A DNA stretch of 64,000 nt from Cylicocyclus nassatus (Eukaryota > Nematoda > Chromadorea > Rhabditida > Strongylidae): the NCBI GenBank assembly GCA_958299035.1, contig CATQJL010000001.1:20257433-20321432 (forward strand), written 5' to 3'. The notes beneath the pieces were generated by a model. It was not told the DNA's origin, searched no databases, and saw nothing but the letters and a program-made list of their open reading frames with translations. Below are positions 32,831-44,845 of this stretch, piece after piece. How positions within the stretch are numbered: the first letter of the stretch is position 1; each line of letters opens with the position of its first letter. The translations under genes and the position numbers were made by a program.

Positions 32831-33449
32831 AACCGTCACCTCTGCTTCGCAGAGGCTCGCACTGGCCCTACTTTCTATATGCCTAACTCACTCCCGCATA
32901 ATAATGACAGTGAAATTCACCGAACCATGCAGGCTATCACGAATAATTTGTAAACAACTACTCATTCCTAGAGTTTTTTTTTTGTGTGAGATCGGTATTT
33001 TAGCGTGGATGAAACTGACTACATCCCTGTACAAAAATCTTCTCGATAGGTAAAATCTTGGCAAATTGGACATTTATGTAACTTATTCTTTTCGGCGCCA
33101 TTTTCGTAAACTAATCAACTTTAGTTCAAATTTTTTGGGTTAACGTACATGGCTTGCACATTAGCTTGTCAAACACATCCACGACTTTGCTAAAAGTGGT
33201 GATACGGACCTAATTTTGCTTGAAATAAGCCAGGTGGATCCGTTTGGCGCGCAATTTTTGAGGGATCCACTCAACGGATCCCCTCATGCTTTTGCATGGT
33301 GGGCTTTCATGCAGGTAGCGTGCGCTAAATTATGCAAAATTTGGGATTAGGACGTTGGCTGGAACACGCTCTACGAATTTCGTAACGGATAGACAGACAC
33401 ACGCACACACACAAAAAAACGTAAATACCCTTAGCCCGTTATTATAAGT
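32831..33449 (+). repeat. HPR copy 5
   Basis: Joined directly to copy 4. Head AACCGTCACCTCTGCTTCGC: the inner stem is intact but the outer left arm has changed. About 60 bp shorter than copy 4 in the region after ATGAAACTGACTACATCC. Confidence 0.8.
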
Positions 33450-33576
33450 TATGATGATCATTCGTGATAGCTGCATAGCGCGGTGAGTTTTAATGTCGTT
33501 GTTATGCCGGAACGAGTGAGGCATACAGAAAATAAGGCCAGTGCGAGCCTCTGCGAAGCAGAGGGTACGCACCGGT
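33450..33576 (-). repeat. HPR hairpin-end fragment, opposite orientation
   Basis: ATCATTCGTGATAGCTGCAT to GGCCAGTGCGAGCCTCTGCG and GCACCGGT. Only the terminal 125 bp are present, abutting the tail of copy 5. Confidence 0.7.
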
Positions 33577-33767
33577 TTAAAAATAACGTATGATGCGATT
33601 TCTGAGACACGATAAGTTTTGAGTACGGTTCGAGTCCCGTACATCCGCATCGCCTGGGCTTGGCGTCCTTTTAGAGAGCGTGCTTTCTCATCAAGGCGAG
33701 CCGATGTATTTCCAACCTATTCCGGAAAGACACTATACTCATCCTCGCAATTGCGCTTTTTTATATG
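33577..33767 (+). other. Spacer with a tRNA-like 3' half
   Basis: At 33588-33652 GATGCG and CGCATC could pair as an acceptor stem, and GTACGGTTCGAGTCCCGTAC carries a perfect B box (GGTTCGAGTCC). Only 60 nt lie between the stems, and no D arm or A box is visible. A tRNA pseudogene or chance. Confidence 0.3.
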
Positions 33768-34403
33768 ACCAGTGTGTCACCTCTGCTTCGCAGAGGCTCG
33801 CACTGGCCCTACTATCTGTACGAGTAACTCATTTCCGCACAATACTGACACTGAAACACACCGCGCAATGCGGGCTATCACGAATGATTTGTAATCACTT
33901 ACTCATTTCAAAAGCTTTTCCATATGAGATCGGTAATTTTGCGTGAATGAAGTTATAAGATGCAATAATCACCGTGGGCTACATCTCCGTGCAAGAATCT
34001 CCTCAAATGATCGGATAAAATCTTGGCGAATTGAACATTTACGCAACCCATTCTTTTTAGCCCGTTCTGGCAAATTAATGAACTTCAGCTCAATTTTTTA
34101 GGCCAGAATCCATGGCTTGCACATTAACTTGTCAGACATAGCCGTGACTTTGCAAATAGTCGTGCTACAGGCTCAATTTTACTGGCCAGAAGCCAAGTGA
34201 ATTCGATTGACGCACATTTTTTGAGGGATCCACAAAGCGGATCCGCTCATGCTTTTGTATAGTGGACTCTCATGTTGGTAGCATGCGCTGTGCAAAATTT
34301 TGGCTCAGGAGGTTGGCTAGGACACGTCCTTCGAATTTCGTGATAGACAGACAGACTTACACACACAAAAACACGTAAACATCCTTAGCCCGTTATTATA
34401 AGT
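33768..34403 (+). repeat. HPR copy 6
   Basis: Head ACCAGTGTGTCACCTCTGCT, tail CCCGTTATTATAAGT, with copy 7 following immediately. Includes GATCCACAAAGCGGATCCGC. Confidence 0.8.
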
Positions 34404-35104
34404 ACCAGTGCGTCACCTCTACTTCGCAGAGGCTCGCACTGGCTCTTCTATCTATATGTCATACTCCTTCCCGCATAACATGGCATTGAAACATACCACG
34501 CAATGCCCGCCTACACGAATGATTCGTAAACAACTACTCATTTCTTAAGCTTTTTCGTGTGAGATCGGTATTTTGCGTAGATGAAACTTTGGTGAAGAAC
34601 AAATGCAAATTTGAACAGGTTTTGAAACTTTTTTGGCTTGGTAGTCGCCGTAAGGACAATAGTTATCGTGAGCTACATCTCTGTGCAAAAATATTCTCAA
34701 ATGCTCAGGTAAAACCACGGCGGATTGATCATTTACGCGACGATTTCTTTTTGGCGTCGCTTTCGTAAAGTAGGAAATCTTTGGTTACTTTTTGGTCTAA
34801 AGTCCATGACTTACACATCAACCTGCTAAACACATCTACGGCTTTGCAAAAAGCGTTGATACGGACCCAATTTTGCGGGCCAGAAGCCAAGTGGATCCGT
34901 TTGGCGCGCAAATTCCGAGGGACCCACTCAACGAATCCGTTCGTGCTTTTGCATGCTGGAGTTATACCTTGGTAGCATGCGCTATGTAAAGTTTGGGCTC
35001 GGGATGGTGGCTGGATTCCGCTGTATGACTTTCGTTACAGACAGACAGACAGACACACACACAAAGTCACGTAAACACCCTTAGCCCGTTATTATATTAT
35101 AAGT
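34404..35104 (+). repeat. HPR copy 7
   Basis: Head ACCAGTGCGTCACCTCTACT (one stem base changed), tail CCCGTTATTATATTATAAGT. Nearly identical to the copy starting at 63354: the 64-residue frame at 34781-34975 differs from the one at 63731-63925 by two residues. That frame is repeat-derived and not considered a gene. Confidence 0.8.
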
Positions 35105-35685
35105 ATGATCTTTTGTGTTCTTGTCTGTCCATAATGACCTCACCAGCATAGATTTGAAGCTTCCGTTGCACAAATCCGAGTTGCAATAACATATGGCTCT
35201 ATGGTTGCGATTATCGCATTTCAAAAGCTGCTAAAATATATGATTCTATTTTTAAATGAACACTAAGCTTGAGACCTCCGTTGATATGAAGGAAGCTGTG
35301 CGGAAATTTCTTTTTTCAACGCCATAAACTTCAAATTTGCACGGCTTCTTTGTTTCATATGCACATACAAAACCCTAAACAAACTTGCTCTACAAGAGAG
35401 TGTGAAAAAATCTCTACCTCTTCCTTTGTGAGATTATCCCCTTCACTTCCCACGTAGCACTGCAGAGATGTCACGAGTAGTGGGATCACTACTGCTATTG
35501 CTGCAGGCACTGAAGATTTGCAGAGAGGCATAGCACATGCAAACCAAAAACATTTACATTGCATAAGAGGACCAGATGCAAACAAGTTTGTGAACAAATG
35601 AATCAATCCTTGTCTGACATTTTGATTTTATTCGCATTGATACAATATCAAGCATTTGCCTGATAAGTATCACATTCCAAATCTG
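35105..35685. other. Unassigned spacer
   Basis: No supported gene or repeat. Confidence 0.4.
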
Positions 35686-36360
35686 GGGCGGTATGTATCG
35701 ATCCCCCGTGGGTTCGGGTTTTCATTTAGGTAGTATCCGCTTCATAATCGGTGCACTAGAGATCTCTGTTCTTCCTTGTTTGTCCATTTTTTGGAGGTCC
35801 TACTACCCTAATAACGTAGCATAATACCACTTTGCCGTATAAGCTGAGGTTTTCGGTATTTTGTATAATTTTGAACGGAATCCTCACGGAATCACAGTTT
35901 TTCATACTCAATTATCTTTGAAAAAACTTAATAACGTCGTAAATGTGCTTAAGACTTATTATGACAGTGCCGAACATGTTTCCGGTAATACAGTTGAAGT
36001 GTGGAAGTTTTGAGTTTTTCGATAAACCCCACTTTGCGAGCAGAAGCTAATCAAAGATTTCGTTAACTTGTGTTCTCGCTTATCACTTTCACAAAGTTGC
36101 TCAGCACTGCCATAATTGATCAACAGCATAACATTATAAAGTTTTCATTGAGTTTTTTCAAAGACAAGTAACTTTGAAAATGAGCCGTGTTTCCGTGAGG
36201 GCAAAGTGCTGCTATTCGTTATACTACATTATTAGAGTAGTAAGGCCTCCGAAAGATGGAGAAACAAGGAAGAACACAGATCCCCATAACACCGAGCTAT
36301 AAAGACAATACTACCTGAATATAAACTCTCACCCGAATGGGCAACTGACACATACCACCC
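35686..36360. mobile_element. Foldback MITE, 675 bp
   Basis: Ends GGGCGGTATGTATCGATCCC and GCAACTGACACATACCACCC. Arms of about 200 bp match imperfectly: CTGTTCTTCCTTGTTTGTCC at 35768 against its complement near 36270-36290, and GGCAAAGTGCTGCTATTCGT against the inverse near 35820-35840. No ORF. Superfamily not determined. Confidence 0.65.
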
Positions 36361-36585
36361 TTGGTGCTCACCGGAACAGTTTAAAAGAAAAAAGGCTCTC
36401 GAAGCCAGGCGTGCTATTCTTTCCCACCATATTTTCTTTTAATCCAATCGTCAAATTTAGCGCAGCTACTGCTACTGCCTAGGCTGCAATCAAGACGGTC
36501 TCCTGAGGTCAGACAACAACCGGACGTGTTACCTTTACCGGTAGCTTTACCGGACACCATGCTTTCTCCTTCCGTCTTTGAAAGT
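36361..36585. other. Unassigned spacer
   Basis: Nothing recognised beyond a small CCGGTAGCTTTACCGG-like inverted motif near 36535. Confidence 0.35.
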
Positions 36586-36760
36586 TCCGCTGCTCGCCCG
36601 CTTAGGGTTGAGCCAGACCTCGCGGCGTACGCGGCGTACGCAGCGTACGCCGCGTTCGCTCCTATGATGAAATATACCGAGCGTACGCTGCGTACGTCAC
36701 GTACGCCCGTACGCGGCGCACTCTGGCTCAATTCTTACACTTGGAGCGGGCGAGCGGAGT
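36586..36760. mobile_element. GC-rich palindromic element with CGTACG arrays
   Basis: Outer arms TCCGCTGCTCGCCCG and CGGGCGAGCGGA; next TTGAGCCAGAC against the inverse GGCTCAATTC; then CGCGGCGTACGCGGCGTACG against the mirrored CGTACGC blocks at 36679-36720. The centre is the AT-rich ATGATGAAATATACCGAG. The CGTACG periodicity produces the alanine/tyrosine repeat frames seen on both strands, which are not genes. Confidence 0.6.
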
Positions 36761-37138
36761 ATCTTGGCGGGCGCCTAATCACGCCTTTCCTTGCATGGTC
36801 TTAATACTACTCCGCCCGTCCGCTCGAAACGAAGATCTAAACAGGTGAGTGTCTTTACCGAGCAAACAACCATGCCTCTGCTTTTCCACCAAAGATACTC
36901 TACAGGCCCGATGTTGAAAACCGTATGATTTGACTTACTGTCATTAATATACCGATAACCTGCCCTAGCTTCTAATAACCTGATATTTTGTTTATTTTTT
37001 ACGAACGCTCAATCACGGATCCAATAATTTGATTACGAGAATTGAGACTTGACAAGCAAAACAGCTGAGACTCAAAATATCAGGCTGACGCGAATTTTTT
37101 GCTTAATTCAAACGAAAAACTTTTCAATTTTGAAATAT
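36761..37138. other. Unassigned spacer
   Basis: No gene or repeat identified. Confidence 0.4.
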
Positions 37139-38122
37139 ATTGAGTTGTTCCAAATATAAATTCGCTTTTTCGAACGGGCGCCACATTTGATGGAACCAAG
37201 ATTTTTGAGAGGTCTTGGAGGCATTCGATGCGGAATTTCATTTCTTTCTAACTGGTTATGAAAATGTGCAAAAAATCAATAGGCTTCAGAAAATAACCAT
37301 AGCCTGCGACCCATGCTTTTTGAGAAAATCAAGTTTCACGATTTTTTAGAACTTTTATATCAATCCTCCGAAAAAGTGAAAGTAACGCCTTAATAGAGCA
37401 AACCCTACAGAATGCGAAACTACCTTTATCTCCTTTCCATAGCTTGTCATACATTTTTAATTTTAACTGAAGCTACCGACCGTACTTGGGCAGCTAAACC
37501 CTCGTAGAACATCAAAAAAAGAGCAGCTCGCGCACTATTCGATGCAGCATTTTCTTCTCTTTCTATTACGTGGTTTTGTTTCCGATTGGTTTAGTTTTCG
37601 GGGAGAAATCAGAATGACTCATTTTTTAGCGAGTCGCAGGCTGTACCCGAAAAACTGGAATTTGATATGTCGAACCCGTAAACCCTTACTTGCCTTGTAA
37701 AATTAATGCTAACTCATAATACTATCTTGGTAGTCTCAAATTCCGAATAATAATGATGCTTGATGCGATTGTGGCTGATGTGGGCCTGCCAAAATCGATT
37801 GTTTTCTTTGAAAATCTTTCAAAAAATTACGGCGTGCTACACGAAAGAGAAAAAAGAGGTACTGAATTTTAAAGGTTTATGCTGTCGAATCGTTACTCGA
37901 ACTCCTTTTGAGGATTGATATGAAAGTTTCAAAAAAATTGTGAGACTTGACCATCTCAGAAAGGGTCGCAGATTTTGGTTATTTTCCGAAAGCTCATTGA
38001 CTGTCTTACTAGAAAGAGAATGAAGTTTTGTATCGAATGCTTCCAAGATCTCTCAGAAACCTTTGTTAAATTAAATGTGGCGCCCATTTGAAAAAAGCGA
38101 AATCACTTTTAAAACGACCTAA
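37139..38122. mobile_element. Foldback mar-MITE, diverged
   Basis: Ends TTGAGTTGTTCCAAATATAA and AAACGACCTAA; GGGCGCCACATTTGATGGAA at 37180 mirrors AAATGTGGCGCCC near 38076. Arms of about 250 bp include GAGGCATTCGATGCGGAATT against CGAATGCTTCC. Age is shown by many mismatches. Confidence 0.6.
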
Positions 38123-38608
38123 TAAATTACAATTGCGTCCAGGGTCAAGCAAGGGATGTGGCACACAATCGCTGGTTACGACCTCCCCCCCTGATTGCTG
38201 TCTTAATAAGACTCCCCCCCCTAAACTATATACCTAAGATAGCATTACCAGAGTTGAGAAAGAGGTCAGGCACAAGTCTTTCGAAACCCCTCCCCCTCCC
38301 ATGAAAACCCTCAAATGACCCCTTCTTCCTCCTCTTAACCTCTGGACCTTAAAGTGTGACATTCTGGAGGACACTATCTTTTTTTAGAGAGTTTTCAGAT
38401 TTTTGAAAGCTGTACGCCCGATTTTCTGTGACTGCACTTTACAATCACACGTAATTTGACGGCTGATTTTGATCTGAATGGGCATATTGAAACCATAATT
38501 TTCTTATGAATGGGGCGTTCTGCTCCAAATTTCCAATGTAACAAGAAGAAGCTATGTGCTCAATACTCATACCAGCAATGGAGCGCTTTCTGGATTTTGA
38601 AGGCAAAT

Positions 38609-38680
38609 TAAGGGGGTGCGGCACACCCCCTTAAAAGCAGCGGCAGCCGCAGCTTTCAAGGGGTGTGCCGCACCCCATTA
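38609..38680. promoter_or_regulatory. Internal hairpin carrying the terminal motif GGGGTGCGGCAC
   Basis: GGGGGTGCGGCACACCCCCT and, 50 bp on, GGGGTGTGCCGCACCCC, separated by the small palindrome GCGGCAGCCGC. The right terminus contains GTGCCGCACCCC, so the motif is shared exactly. Likely a cis element for the transposase; this is inference. Confidence 0.5.
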
Positions 38681-39018
38681 ACTATATCAAAAAAACATTT
38701 TTAGCGGACAGTATTTAAATGAATCGATAGCCTAAACTTTGTAGATTCCATGGGAATGTTTGGAGCCTGATTTGTCTTCTTAGCTCTAAGTAATATTTGG
38801 TGAAAGCACAGCGATCAAAAGCGAAAAATGGGAAAAACGAGATTTTGGTTGGCTTCTAATTCCACAGTTTGCAGGTCTTCTGAAGCGGGATTCCTGAAGT
38901 GGACAAAGAAGGAGTGGTGCTTTGTTTCGAGTGCAAAAATGTATAGCTAATTCACCTCTGAAACAAAGTTAACCATGTTGGAAATTGACCATTTTATTTA
39001 GGTAGCCTAGTATCTTAA

Positions 39019-39712
39019 ACCAGTGCGTCACCTCTGCTTCGCAGAGGTTCGCACTGGCTCTACTATCTATGTGCCTTACTCATTCTCGTAAAATCGTGGC
39101 ACTGGAACTCACCGCGCTATGTCGACTACCACGAATAAAATGTAAACAACCACTCATTTAGAGAGTCTTTTCACGTGAGATCGGTGATTTCGAGTGGATG
39201 AAACTTTTCGCAGGAAGACAAACGCAAATTTGAATAGGTTTTTGGATTTGTCGTGGCTTGGTAGTCGCCATAAAGGTAATGATAACCGTGAGCTACATCT
39301 CTGTGCGAAAATCTTCTCAAACGCTTGGCTAGAACCTTGGCAAGTTGACCATTCACACAGCCAATTCATTTTGGCGCCGTTTTCGTTATGTAGTAAACTT
39401 TCGACCACTTTTCTGGCTAAACTCCATCGCTTGCACATTTGCTAACCAAATTCATCCACGACTCTGCAAAAAGTGGTGATACGGACCGAATTTTGCGGTA
39501 CAGAAGCCAGGTGGACCCGTTTGGCGCGCAATTTTTAACGGATCCACTCGACGGATTTGCTCGCGCTTTTGTATATTGGACTTTCATGCTGCTAGCATGC
39601 GCCGTGCAAAATTTGGGCTCAGGAGGTTGGCTGGAACATGTTCTACGAATTTCGTAACGGACAGACACACACACAAAAAGACGTAAACAACCCTTAGCCC
39701 GTTATTATAAGT
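39019..39712 (+). repeat. HPR copy 8, nested in hATn
   Basis: Head ACCAGTGCGTCACCTCTGCT with full hairpin, centre GTGGACCCGTTTGGCGCGCA, tail CCCGTTATTATAAGT. It interrupts the hATn element, so it arrived later. Confidence 0.85.
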
Positions 39713-39895
39713 CATGATAATATTCAGAATTCGCTCACACTTTGTCTACAGGGGTTAATTGACATGCTAATCATAGATATGATACGAATATCATGTTATC
39801 ACTATTATCAGATTACAGAACTACGACCCCCTCCCCTCTTGACTCCTCAATACGACCCCCCAGGTGTGGCGTGCCGCACCCCACGCTTGACCCTA

Positions 39896-41091
39896 ATTGC
39901 GTCCTTAATCTTGAGAAAAAAAACGGATGGCGACGAATTTCTACGTCTTGACATATTTATGCAAAACCGTAGGAATGCTATAACTTTTTGAGACTATTCC
40001 TAAATTCATCACTGGATTGCTGGAAATCTAGCGATTTACGAAAATTGTTAAAATTTCAAAAATGCCTTTCTTTGAGCTGTCGCGCCAAAACCATCGCACT
40101 GAGTCAAGTTGCTTGAAAACGAGTTTTATGGAGTTACAAGTAAATTTTTGGATTTCTGGCAGGATTTTGATTTGAAAGATACTTCAGAAAATCAAAAAAG
40201 CTTTTGTACAAAGCATTTAGCAGCTTTTGTACAAAGCATTTAGCAATTACATAAAGTGTTTTTGTCAACTCTAAGTGAAAATTTACATTATCTTGAACAA
40301 ATCGCAAATTTTATTCTAGAAAACGACAGCAATGAGCACTGCGGTGTTTCTTTGATAATTTTGAATTATTAACTGTGATGCAGGCTGAAGTCCCTCAGAA
40401 ACTGGTTAGCCTGCAGAGCCTGCAGTGGTGCAGACACGAACTGCGGATTCACGGTAACTCAAACGAAATGCCGTAATTTCATAAATACTAAACCTATGTA
40501 AATTTATAGTTCTATACTAGAAGATTAGTAGAAGGTTTGCGCTCTATAACGGATGTTCAAGCAAATTCTATTTGTCAGTCACCGAGAACTTTTGAAAATG
40601 ATGTTCTAAAGTATGTGATTTTGGGTTTGCTGGCAGAAAATGGCGGAGAGCCACTAACTGGTCCAAAAAGTCGTAAGAATCACTTATATAGCAAAAGTTC
40701 ATATTCCAGTTTGCAGCATTCTCATGATTACAAAAATGGCAAACGCGCATTCAAGGTACGATAATATCGTGTACAACGTGAGAAGGTCGAAGAACACGTG
40801 TTAGTCAAGTGTCGCTTAATTTAAACGTGGAAGCAGTTTTATTATTGTTTATTGTGATTTCAACTAGTAATATATCGCTAAACATTCTTTCATACTGACA
40901 AGCCGAAGTTGTAAACCAATTTTTTGCCACTTTCCTCGTTAATACTGCTGCTACAAAATATTTACAGGAAATCTGTCCAATGAAGATCTGACAGCGCGAA
41001 AAATATCAAAAGCCACAGTTCATGTGCAGGAAAAATTGTGGCTCTCCAGCCTGGGTGGGCTGAATTGGTCAAACAGCCTGAATACAGTGTC
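39896..41091. other. Unassigned region after the hATn
   Basis: The first 8 bases are the target duplication. AGCAGCTTTTGTACAAAGCATTT-like sequence is tandemly doubled near 40205-40250. No gene is supported. Confidence 0.4.
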
Positions 41092-41740
41092 CCAAAAATG
41101 TTCCTACTGTTTCATTGTTAATAACTCTCTTGCCATGAAAACTTTCTAGAGGGTTAAGCATAACATTTTGTAAAGCTGGCTTCAAGTTAGGCTTACATTA
41201 TGGAGCGAATTATAAACACAGTAATTAAAAGGTGCATACTTCGTTCCTGTAAAATTACGGTAGAAACTCGCAACATATAACGCCACTGTGGAATAGGCCG
41301 TTCGGAAGAAAAGTTTCAAAAACAGTGAATCTGTGCAGCGAGGTTTCATGCGTGCCGATTTTACTACATAGGTATTTGCGCGTTCCCTGAGCTTTTTAAA
41401 TGGTGTAATCAAATTCTTGACGATTCAGAAGTTAGTTAGGGTACACTTGACGAAAAGCCTTGCGGTGGACTGAGTTTTATATTCGAAGTCAGCAGCACCA
41501 TTTACATAGTGTAAGATTCTTCTGCTTTTCTAGTCCTTTTTTAGGCGTGACATATGGCTCTTGTCACGCGGTATTCTCCTCAAAGTTCCTGCACTAATCC
41601 TATACAGTAATGAAGAAAGAATGGTAATTTGTTTCATACTGCTCTAAATTGAAGCCAGCTTCACAAAAAGTTATCTGAAACTTTTCGAAAAACGCATGTC
41701 AAGAGAATTATCGACAATTTAATAAATAGTAACATTATCA
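41092..41740. mobile_element. Diverged mar-MITE (CAGGGTGTCCC family)
   Basis: Left end ACAGTGTCCCAAAAATGTTC, then CTACTGTTTCATTGTTAATA; right arm TTGAAGCCAGCTTCACAAAA and ATTATCGACAATTTAATAAA. Both arms are present but the outer right TIR is eroded. Confidence 0.55.
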
Positions 41741-43492
41741 AAAAACATTTTGTTAAGTCACAATCTGTCTGCTTGTCTCTCTATTCGATACGACTTGTAG
41801 ATGCATAAGAGTCAAAATTAGCCAAATCTCAGCATAAAGCTGAGATGTGGCATCATGATTTGCGCTTCAAATGCGTCAAAAAATAAAAAAAATCATATCG
41901 ACAGACTACCCTTTGCGATCCTCAAAAGAATGCGCTTCAAAAATCCGCATTTTTTTCTACCAAACATTACTAACTGCAAAATCTTGGCTTAACAAGAATT
42001 GTGCAAATCACGATTATAACAAATAACAAAATCTTTTTTGGAAGGGCAAAGTTGGATGGATAAGTAAATTGTATTGTCAGCAAGGATATAACTTTATCAT
42101 CACTTATGCGTTAATGTATTAGGTGGGTCTGAAAGTTTGTGCCTTTTTTGAACCTGTTCTAAAATCGTTCAAAATGAAAATAGACAAATTTTTAAAAAGT
42201 ATCCGATGCAGAATTTCTTCCTCTTTCCAGCAAATCTTTTTCAAATTGATGCAGTTTTTTGCATGTCTTAGGCATGCTTTTTAGAGTTTGTAAAGCAATT
42301 TTTTGAAGTAATCAAAGTTTATATTTGGCTCATTTTAACCTCGCAAAACATCAGTTGTTGAACAGTTCAGGTATCATTCGATGCACCTTTTCTTCTCTTT
42401 CTAAACGCTGCCTTTTCTTCGCGAAACACTCGACTTTTGCAGATAAAATCGCTGTACTTCCTAATTTTACGAGTGCGCAAGGTTGTAGCCACGTCGTAAT
42501 CGCTCATTTACTTTGTATAGTACTAGTGATAGTAATAACCGAGTTTGAGAGCTTCAGTACTTTAAGGATTTCGCAGTGTTTGGTGCGCATATGTGCACGC
42601 GATTTTTTTTGATTCAACGCGCCGGCAGAATATTTCAGCAAAATTCTAAAGAGGAAGCTAAAAAATGCAAAAAATTGCGTTGAATTGAAAAAACTTTGCC
42701 TTTTTAGGTGGTTATTAGAGCACCTTCAAAAGTTTAAAATAAAAGTTCTGAAAATTAGCGAGAATCGGACATGGTAAAAAAATGAAGGTCACGTTGCTGG
42801 TCACGTTACGAATTTCGTCGTTAGGCTTACAGACGGGAGAGCAGGGCTTTGTATGCACTAGATTTAGAAATTCATGCGTATTAGTCGACGCAACGAGTAC
42901 GACGCCTTTCTACAACCGCAGCCCACTTCCACGCGTCTTATCTCATAACAAGGGTCACCACTCCCATCAGAAATACACGGAGGCAATCTCAAGCGTTGTG
43001 TACGCCCAAGCAGATATCTGTTTTGAAAATCGTGTGTACAGAAATCATGTTGACATATCAAGTTTAAAAAATGTATTTCGTAGATAAGCAGTTAACACGG
43101 AATAAGCGTCATCAAGACCACCTCTCCCCCGCTTTCAGGAACTGTAGTCTAGTTGGGTCCCATTTTCTGTACCTGGTGACGGGGTTTGCGAAGGCAGTCA
43201 GAAGCTTACACGGTTCTCATAAAAATGCAAATTCTGTAGATAAGCAGTTAAAACAAGGCAAAGAGCTTCAGAACCTTCTCGTTCAAAAGATACATGCTCT
43301 GAGGACGAATTGTCTTGGTGTAATTATTTCTTGGCTGAATTAGCTTTATTTCTTACTTTTCGCTGAGTTGAACAATACTCGCTCACATCGACAATTCCAA
43401 CTAGGATTTTATCATATTAAATGAAGGTTATCAATTATACGGAAAAAGAACATGTCATTCAAAGATACCAGATATTATGATTTTTATCGCCT
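41741..43492. other. Mostly unassigned; isolated mar-MITE end
   Basis: At 42117 ATTAGGTGGGTCTGAAAGTT is a mar-MITE terminus followed by typical arm sequence (GCAGAATTTCTTCCTCTTTC), but the partner end is not visible. Two frames at 42782-43343 of about 100 and 90 residues have no known domain, and I cannot support them as genes. Confidence 0.35.
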
Positions 43493-43560
43493 AACCATTG
43501 CGTCACCTTTGCTTGGCAAAGGCTCGTACTGGTCCCACTGTCTGTGCGCCTTCTCAGGCA
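43493..43560 (+). repeat. HPR hairpin head only
   Basis: AACCATTGCGTCACCTTTGC, loop TTG, GCAAAGGCTCGTACTGGT. The family then stops after about 65 bp. Relative to the consensus the inner stem shows a paired change (CCTCTGC/GCAGAGG to CCTTTGC/GCAAAGG). Confidence 0.65.
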
Positions 43561-44845
43561 AAAGTATCGGACGAGTGGTCACAAAGACCGGCCGAGCGAA
43601 TTAACTGTTCCGGTTCGTCCGCTAACGCGTGCGCTTGGCCAGTACCAGTAAGCGCTAGGCCGGTCATTATGGGCGTTAACCCGTCAGTATTCTCCTCGCA
43701 ATCCGCTCGCCGGTCATTGTGGATGCTCAGCCAATCGTCGTAGATTTTCGGCCAGTAGTTGCAGCCTTTACCCGATTTTAGTAACCGCTCACCAGACTTT
43801 GTGGCCTGCGGCCCGGTCATTCTAAATAATGGCCCGGAATCTGTGACACTCCTTCAGACATCCGGCTTTTCTCATTCAATTTGTGTCACTTCTCATGAGA
43901 GCAAGACCAGAAGTTGTAGTAGTTTGGTCAAGACCATCATAAAATGTGTTACTGTTCACTCATACTTACATAGTGGCAATTATGATCATCTTCTCCCGAC
44001 CTCTCAGTTTAATCGGTCGTACAAAATCATGAAACGAGTAAGCTCAAACGTTCGTGGTTAAGTGCCGCAAGAGATCCTTCCACAAAATGAGAAATCGGTA
44101 GTCTTACACGAACCCAGATTTGTTCCCGACTTTCGAGATCATCCCGATAGTAAAAATGAAGCGGAAGACAACCGAAAGACGCGAAACATATATCTATCTC
44201 ATTCGGCAACACGTACTTTATTCCTAAGAATATACGTCATTTGAAAACGTTTACCTGACATACACGATGAACTTTCGGATGGCGTTATACAACATGGATG
44301 CAAAGCATATCAATGCTGCAGCAAGTGGATCCAGAGAACTGGTCAGGTGTTTACCACTGTCTTGGACCTCTTGTAGGAAGACGATAATTAAACTTTAAGT
44401 GCGCCTCTATGCCATATAAGCAACCTGTGCACATAGACTGGAAAAAGTAGTCCTCAGGTAATTCTTAGGCTGATGCACACCTTACTGTAAAGGTGTGGAC
44501 AGCACCCGTGAGCAGCGAAGTAGCTGATAGTAAGTAGCTTAAGTAGTAGATTTCAGCGCCGAAGTAACTTTCAGCGCACCAATCGCTACTTGGGTACGAC
44601 TGAATGCAAAAACCATCAGTTACTTCTCTGTAGTTAATTTTCATTACTCCAAGAAAAAACTTAGTTACGTACGGTTAGATCTAGAAATCATATTCCTTCT
44701 ATGATAAGTCCTTTATTTCTTCATTTTCACAAGTGACTTTGTTAGGGGAAAAGTAGCCCAGTATAATGGCTTAGCATTTTTTGTGGTTCGCGTAAAAAAG
44801 ACGAATCCTGAAAGCGCAGTTGCAGCTCGAAAATTATTGAAAACT
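43561..44845. other. Degenerate short repeats, then unassigned sequence
   Basis: From 43600 to 43840, GGCCAGTA/CCGGTCATT/GGCCGGTCATTAT motifs recur at roughly 30-bp intervals, suggesting an old tandem repeat. The 88-residue minus-strand frame across it is not a gene. Nothing else is recognised to 44845. Confidence 0.35.

Larger units (their letters stand above)
38140..39895. mobile_element. hATn element, 8-bp duplication ATTGCGTC
   Basis: CAGGGTCAAGCAAGGGATGT at the left, CACGCTTGACCCTA at the right (last base altered from G). ATTGCGTC precedes it at 38132-38139 and follows at 39896-39903. The TIR type and duplication length are hAT features. An internal hairpin (38609-38680) repeats the terminal motif. 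No transposase. An HPR is nested at 39019-39712, which accounts for about 700 bp of its length. Confidence 0.85.

Noticed and set aside
33588..33652. A functional tRNA gene
   Set aside because: A B box and a short terminal stem are present, but there is no D arm or A box and the length is only about 60 nt.
34781..34975. 64-residue ORF conserved at two places (also 63731-63925) as a conserved small protein
   Set aside because: Conservation is explained by the recent HPR copies; other HPR copies break the frame.
42782..43343. Two adjacent ORFs of about 100 and 90 residues as a gene
   Set aside because: No family resemblance, no convincing splice sites linking them, and composition typical of the surrounding non-coding DNA.
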